A DNA stretch of 64,000 nt from assembly GCA_025403435.1 (NCBI GenBank), contig CM046342.1:19698631-19762630 (forward strand), given 5' to 3'. Both the position numbers and the translations under genes were made by a program. How positions within the stretch are numbered: position 1 is the stretch's first letter; every line of letters begins with the position of its first letter. Below the pieces are notes generated by a model that searched no databases, was not told the DNA's origin, and saw nothing but the letters and a program-made list of their open reading frames with translations. Origin of the DNA: Artocarpus heterophyllus. Taxonomy: Eukaryota > Streptophyta > Magnoliopsida > Rosales > Moraceae. Below are positions 59,659-64,000 of this stretch, one piece after another.

Positions 59659-60822
59659 GATAATCCTATGGAGATACGATACACTATGATATGTTATGGA
59701 GACTTAGCTATACGAGCTTCATAATTCTATGTAGTTCGAGAGTGCAGCTCCAAGCTTTTAGTAGAGTAGGGTTTGGAGTTGATAATTATGACATGTATAT
59801 CTGGGATATAGGGTTTTGTAATTATCAGGAGCTTGAACTATATAGGTCTATTTGGTCCCCTTTGCTAGCTCACAACATCCTGTAACGATACGGCATGCTT
59901 TTCTAATTTTTCCAATAATTGGTGACTTATGTTAGATTTATTTGATTGGTTGAAATTCAAAAGAATCAAATAATTCATGTCTGTTTATCGGTTGAATTAA
60001 TTTTGTGATAAAATTAATTCAAGATAAACTCGTTGAATAATTGGGATCAGATAATTCTTGTATGTTTATCGATTGATTCAATTTTTGAATAAATTAGATC
60101 AAGATAAACTTGTAGAATTATTAGGAATTCATTTATTTTCCTAGAGATTATTTAGATAAAGTTGTTTTAATTAGATAACTTCTCTATTGGGTTATTTGAA
60201 TTAAAATTGAGACTTTATCCTATAGAATCTCGAGTGAAAAATAAAAGATTCGCTGAGATTTTTTTTGGGCAATTCGGCCTGCAGATTAGGTAGATTGGCC
60301 TACCAATGTGCGAAGAAAAAGATCACGCGTTTTACGTGGATTTTATCAGATATTGATCTGAATTTGATTCTGATTTGAATTTTTGAGACCTAATCTTATA
60401 AGGACTGACCCTAGACCCAACCTCTATAAATAGGGAGTAAGTCACATAAGTTATTTAGATCAATTGACAGATTAAGAGTGATACTCTGCTGGTGAGAATC
60501 TGAAACTCCTTGAGAGCTCGTGTTCACAAATCAAGAACACTAGCTTTGGGTTCTCTCAATTGGTTGGAAGGAGAGACACTTGGAGGAAGAGCTGTACGTG
60601 CGAGCCCACACTCACTCCGATCGTGGATAGAGAATAGCAAAGAAGACCAGTTGGTTGAGGCTCTTCTAGAACGTTACTTCTCTTCACAGATTACGGGAGT
60701 TCTTCGACATTCAAAGGTTAGTAAGATCTGTTTAATTTATGCATATAGCATGTCAAACTTGTGTTTTGGAAAATACTCTGATATAAAATTTTAAAATTCC
60801 GCTGCATACTATTTTTCCAACA
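59658..60822 (+). repeat. Copia E: truncated 3' LTR (about 1165 bp)
   Basis: Begins at the equivalent of C 28031 (ATAATCCTATGGAGATACG) and continues to TTTTTCCAACA. TATAAATA at 60425-60432. A sense open frame at 60510-60794 matches the one in C and A LTRs. Confidence 0.9.
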
Positions 60823-61084
60823 TGGATAAGGAAGTATCGTTGTATTGTAATAACACTGCAGCGATAGCTAATGCTAAGAAACTAAGATTTCACAAGAAGA
60901 GTAAGCATATTGATTGGAAGTATCATGTGATAAAGGACTTCATTGACGGTGGGCATGTTGCCTACGCAAAATCGTATTTGGGGACAATTTAGCTGATCCA
61001 TTCACCAAGACATTAACTGCGAGAGTTTTCGAGAGGCATGTGGAAGCTATAGGGAAACAAGATTTGTCATATTTACTCACTTAG
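60823..61084 (+). pseudogene. Copia D: end of RNase H, right of E
   Basis: Continues the frame cut at 54792: TGGATAAGGAAGTATCG..., CNNTAAIANAK, HFTRRVSI-like and DFIDG segments, ending TAG 61082-61084 just before the polypurine tract, as in C. A frameshift near 60960 is visible. Confidence 0.85.
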
Positions 61085-61085
61085 T

Positions 61086-61098
61086 GCAAGTGGGAGAT
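61086..61098 (+). other. Copia D: polypurine tract
   Basis: GCAAGTGGGAGAT, identical to C. Confidence 0.85.
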
Positions 61099-63213
61099 TG
61101 TTAGACATGGATGCCCTAAGGAGTAAAAATGCAATATGTTTTTGGAGACATTTTTATTAATAAAGAGTTTATTTATTATTCATATACCAAGTTGTTGTCC
61201 TCTTTACGTTCATATTTGTTGAATGTATGATACACAAACAAAAGTCTAAGACTATCGATTTAAGCCTTTAGAATCAGGCATATGATGGATAGATTATGTA
61301 AAAGACATGATTCTATAGGTGACGGTCTAAATCACAAGATCCACAATCGAGAGAATAAAGTTGGGCGCTTTATTCATGCACAGATTGTTATGTTGTCATA
61401 TCCCTAATGGAAGATGGTTTGTCTTGGCCATCGAAGGTAGACTCTATGAATAGAAACATTGGTGTATTGTCATTGGTGACGATGCATTGGATCGAGACAT
61501 AAAGTATAATTGATTTGGATTAATAATTCTACCTGGGCAAGTTAATTCATTGTAGGCAATCATATGTGTTGTATCTTAATGCTAAGATGAATAGTGGGCC
61601 CATTGTCTTGACTTATGTCTTTTGATGTATCAAAGGGTGACATCCATATTTTATGATGGTACGTATACTGATACGTTGGAGACTCTTGATAGTGTAGACT
61701 TGTTATTCATAAATATAGAATCATAGCTCCTCTTTAGGAGTCAATGATATCCTCTTATATGCGTTATCCTATAATTGAAAAATTGGAGCGCTTAACCATT
61801 TAGATACATAGGTGTAATCGAATGGTATACTGTCTTTGGATGGTAAGTTTTTCGATGGTGAGATAATGGAACGAAAGAGAAAAATAATCGAGAAGGTAAG
61901 ACAGAGTTTATCCTTAAGCCGATTATGAATAATCCTATAGGGATTTGACACATTACAGTATGTCATTGAGACTTATCTATTCAGGCTTCATAATTCTATA
62001 TAGTTCGAGAGTGCAGCTCTAAGCTTTTAGTAGAGTAGCGTTAGGTTGATAACTATGAAATGTATATCTGGGATATTAGGTTTCATGATTATTGGGAGCC
62101 TAAACTATATTGGTCTATCAAGTCCTCTTGGCAAGCTCATAATAAATCCTGCAACAATACGACATGTTTTTTCAATAAATTTGTGACTTATGTTAAATTA
62201 TTAGATTGGCTGAAATTCGATAGGATTAGATAATTCATGTCTGTTTATCGGTTGAATTAATTTTGTGAAAAGTTAATTCAAGATAAACTTATTAAATTAT
62301 GGAGAATATTTATTTTCCTATAGATTATCTAGATATTGTTGTTTTAATTAGATAATTTCTTTATTGGATTATTTGAATTAAAACTGAGGCTTTATCCAAA
62401 GAATCTAGAGTGGTCTGTTTATCGGTTGAATTAATTTTGTGAAAAGTTAATTCAAGATAAACTTATTAAATTATGGAGAATATTTATTTTCCTATAGATT
62501 ATCTAGATATTGTTGTTTTAATTAGATAATTTCTTTATTGGATTATTTGAATTAAAACTGAGGCTTTATCCAAAGAATCTAGAGTGGGAAAAAAAAGATT
62601 CACAAGGATCATTTATTGTAAGTTTGACAAGCTAGTCTACAAGTTCGGCCTGCCAATGGAGTAAGTTCGGTAGGCCGATTTGCTATTTCGATTTGCCGAT
62701 CTAACAATAATCTGATCACGTGTTTTTATGTGATTTTATCAAATATTGATCCAGATTTGAATTTTTGGGGCCTTATCTAATAAGAACTAACCCCAAGGCC
62801 CAACCTCTATAAATAGGAAGTGAGACTCATATGTTATTTAGAACAGTTGAGAGATCAAGAGTGAGCACTCCATACTATGAGTCTCTGTAACTCCCCTGAA
62901 GAGCTATTGTTCTCAAATCACGAAGCTTAGTTCTGGGTATCTTTCGATTGGTTGGAAGGAGAGTCACTAGAGAAAGGCTGTACGAGAGGGGCCATGTATA
63001 TTCCAATCGTGGATAGAGAATAGCAAAAAAGACCAATTGGTTGAGGCTATTTTGGAATGCCTTTTTTTTTCACAGATTGTAAGGAGCTCTTCAGCATTAA
63101 AAGTTTAGTAAGATCTGGCTAATTTATGTATATAGAGTTTCAAACTTTTGTTTTGAAAAATACTCTGGTATAAATTTTTTTTTTAATTTTCGCTGCGTAT
63201 TATTTTTCTAACA
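61099..63213 (+). repeat. Copia D: 3' LTR (2115 bp)
   Basis: TGTTAGACATGG ... TTTTTCTAACA. It is longer than the 5' LTR mainly because of a perfect 174-bp tandem duplication at 62241-62588. Confidence 0.9.
62241..62588 (+). repeat. Perfect 174-bp tandem duplication in D 3' LTR
   Basis: Two identical 174-bp copies (CTGTTTATCGGTTG ... AATCTAGAGTGG), starting at 62241 and 62415. Absent from all other LTR copies here. Confidence 0.95.
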
Positions 63214-64000
63214 CTAGATTGAAAAAGTGTGTTATTGATGATCCTCTTCAAAGAGAGCAGTAGACATGTAGAATTGGATCTATATATTACATTTTCTTTT
63301 TTTTTTTTTTTTTTTGGTTGAAGCTTGAACTTTTTATGTCATTAGTTTATGACTTTATTTTCTTTGAAGTGTTGGATGTTTAATCAACTTTGAAGTTTGT
63401 AATTTAGAGTTATAAGTGCATTTTGCTTCTTCTTTTTTTTTTTCAATTGTTATTAAGCTATGTTACAAAACATTAATATGTATAGGTCAAACATGAATAT
63501 ATATATATATATAAGCCTTAACTTTGAAAATTGATTAGACTAATCCAATTAAAACCAACCTTAATCTTATTGAATTGGATAAGAGTGGATGATATGCTAC
63601 CATTGAAATGGATTAGATGAAATTTTTAAAATCAATTTTTGATTAGATTGAATGTTCATTTTTCGAAAATAAGTTAGTTGGGTTGGATGAACATGCCTAA
63701 AGTTTAGACACTTAAGGTTCATATAGTAAATGGATTCGAATTAGTGTTTTAATTTGAGTTAGTGTGATTTGAATTAGGATTTGAGTTAGTAATTTAAATT
63801 GTTATTCGAATTGACGTTTGGATGTACATTTAAAGTTTTAATCTGAGTATGGAATAAAATTGAAATTTGCGTTTGGAGAGGCAGTGAAGATAGTTTTTGA
63901 TTTATTAATAAATCTAATAAAATCTTAATGTTAATGATCTTAAAAAATATGCAATATGGATCTTGATTTATTCCTTTCTTCATTAGGAACACAGTGAAAA
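63214..64000. other. AT-rich flank right of copia D
   Basis: No gene seen. It contains a poly-T run (about 63290-63316), a TA microsatellite at about 63498-63513, GGGTTGGATGAACATGCCTAA near 63679 resembling a hAT-like end, and a GAATTAG-rich degenerate repeat at 63730-63800. Confidence 0.55.

Larger units (their letters stand above)
54793..60822 (+). mobile_element. Copia element E, internally deleted, inserted in D
   Basis: 6030 bp: 5' LTR 54793-56779, primer-binding site, leader with hairpin array, gag and protease (58472-about 59658). From there it passes directly into the middle of the 3' LTR (about 59658-60822). Integrase, RT, RNase H, polypurine tract and roughly the first 840 bp of the 3' LTR are missing. 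Confidence 0.9.
47682..63213 (+). mobile_element. Copia element D, degenerate, split by copia E
   Basis: Plus-strand copia element of the same family as A and C but a different subfamily. 5' LTR 47682-49608, decayed primer site, leader, gag-pol relic 51321-54792, then element E (54793-60822), then the last part of RNase H (60823-61084), polypurine tract and 3' LTR 61099-63213. The flanks CAAAA and CTAGA do not match, so no target duplication is visible. Confidence 0.88.

Noticed and set aside
63460..63710. Possible hAT-like element ending near 63700
   Set aside because: Only one end-like motif was seen and no inverted partner or 8-bp duplication could be found.

Overview
This window is a block of nested plant transposable elements. 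I found no host protein-coding gene, rRNA or tRNA gene. The plant assignment rests on Ty1-copia and chromovirus-type Ty3-gypsy LTR retrotransposons with primer-binding sites matching plant initiator Met-tRNA (TGGTATCAGAGC), plus hAT- and Mutator-type MITEs and very AT-rich spacers. I cannot tell the species from the sequence.

Layout. (1) 1-6798: copia element A, minus strand, cut by the window edge in its reverse transcriptase; its 5' LTR is 4763-6798. (2) 6799-8435: AT-rich spacer holding a Mutator-type MITE with a perfect 9-bp target duplication. (3) 8436-42596: a gypsy nest. The oldest host is a decayed minus-strand gypsy element (G2: LTR 8436-11396; pol relics 11397-11885, 19325-19654 and 41511-42043). 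A plus-strand gypsy element without pol (G3, 11886-19319), itself hit by a hAT MITE (16547-17346), inserted into G2. A full-length minus-strand gypsy element (G1, 19655-41510) also inserted into G2. A full-length plus-strand copia element (C, 27194-36855) then inserted into the gag of G1. Four of these insertions keep readable target duplications. (4) 42044-47681: a second gypsy integrase scrap, an old copia-type LTR relic, two copies of a long-TIR MITE family, and unassigned AT-rich DNA. (5) 47682-63213: degenerate plus-strand copia element D, split at the end of its RNase H by copia element E (54793-60822), which has lost most of pol and the start of its 3' LTR. (6) 63214-64000: AT-rich flank.

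None of the elements has an intact polyprotein. A and C are the youngest looking: each reads as nearly one frame broken by a few stops (plus a one-base frameshift in C). D and E form a second subfamily and are more decayed. G1 carries several frameshifts and stops, mostly C-to-T.

Points that go beyond routine annotation: G1 has a second gag-like frame with an acidic tail upstream of its normal gag. All four copia leaders carry an array of about ten CGGC-AG-GCCG hairpin units inside a putative leader intron whose splice sites are conserved in position. D and E share the same nonsense codon in gag, suggesting movement of a defective lineage in trans. The hAT MITE is packed with GGCCCA/TGGGCC motifs. 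A and C form a large inverted repeat.
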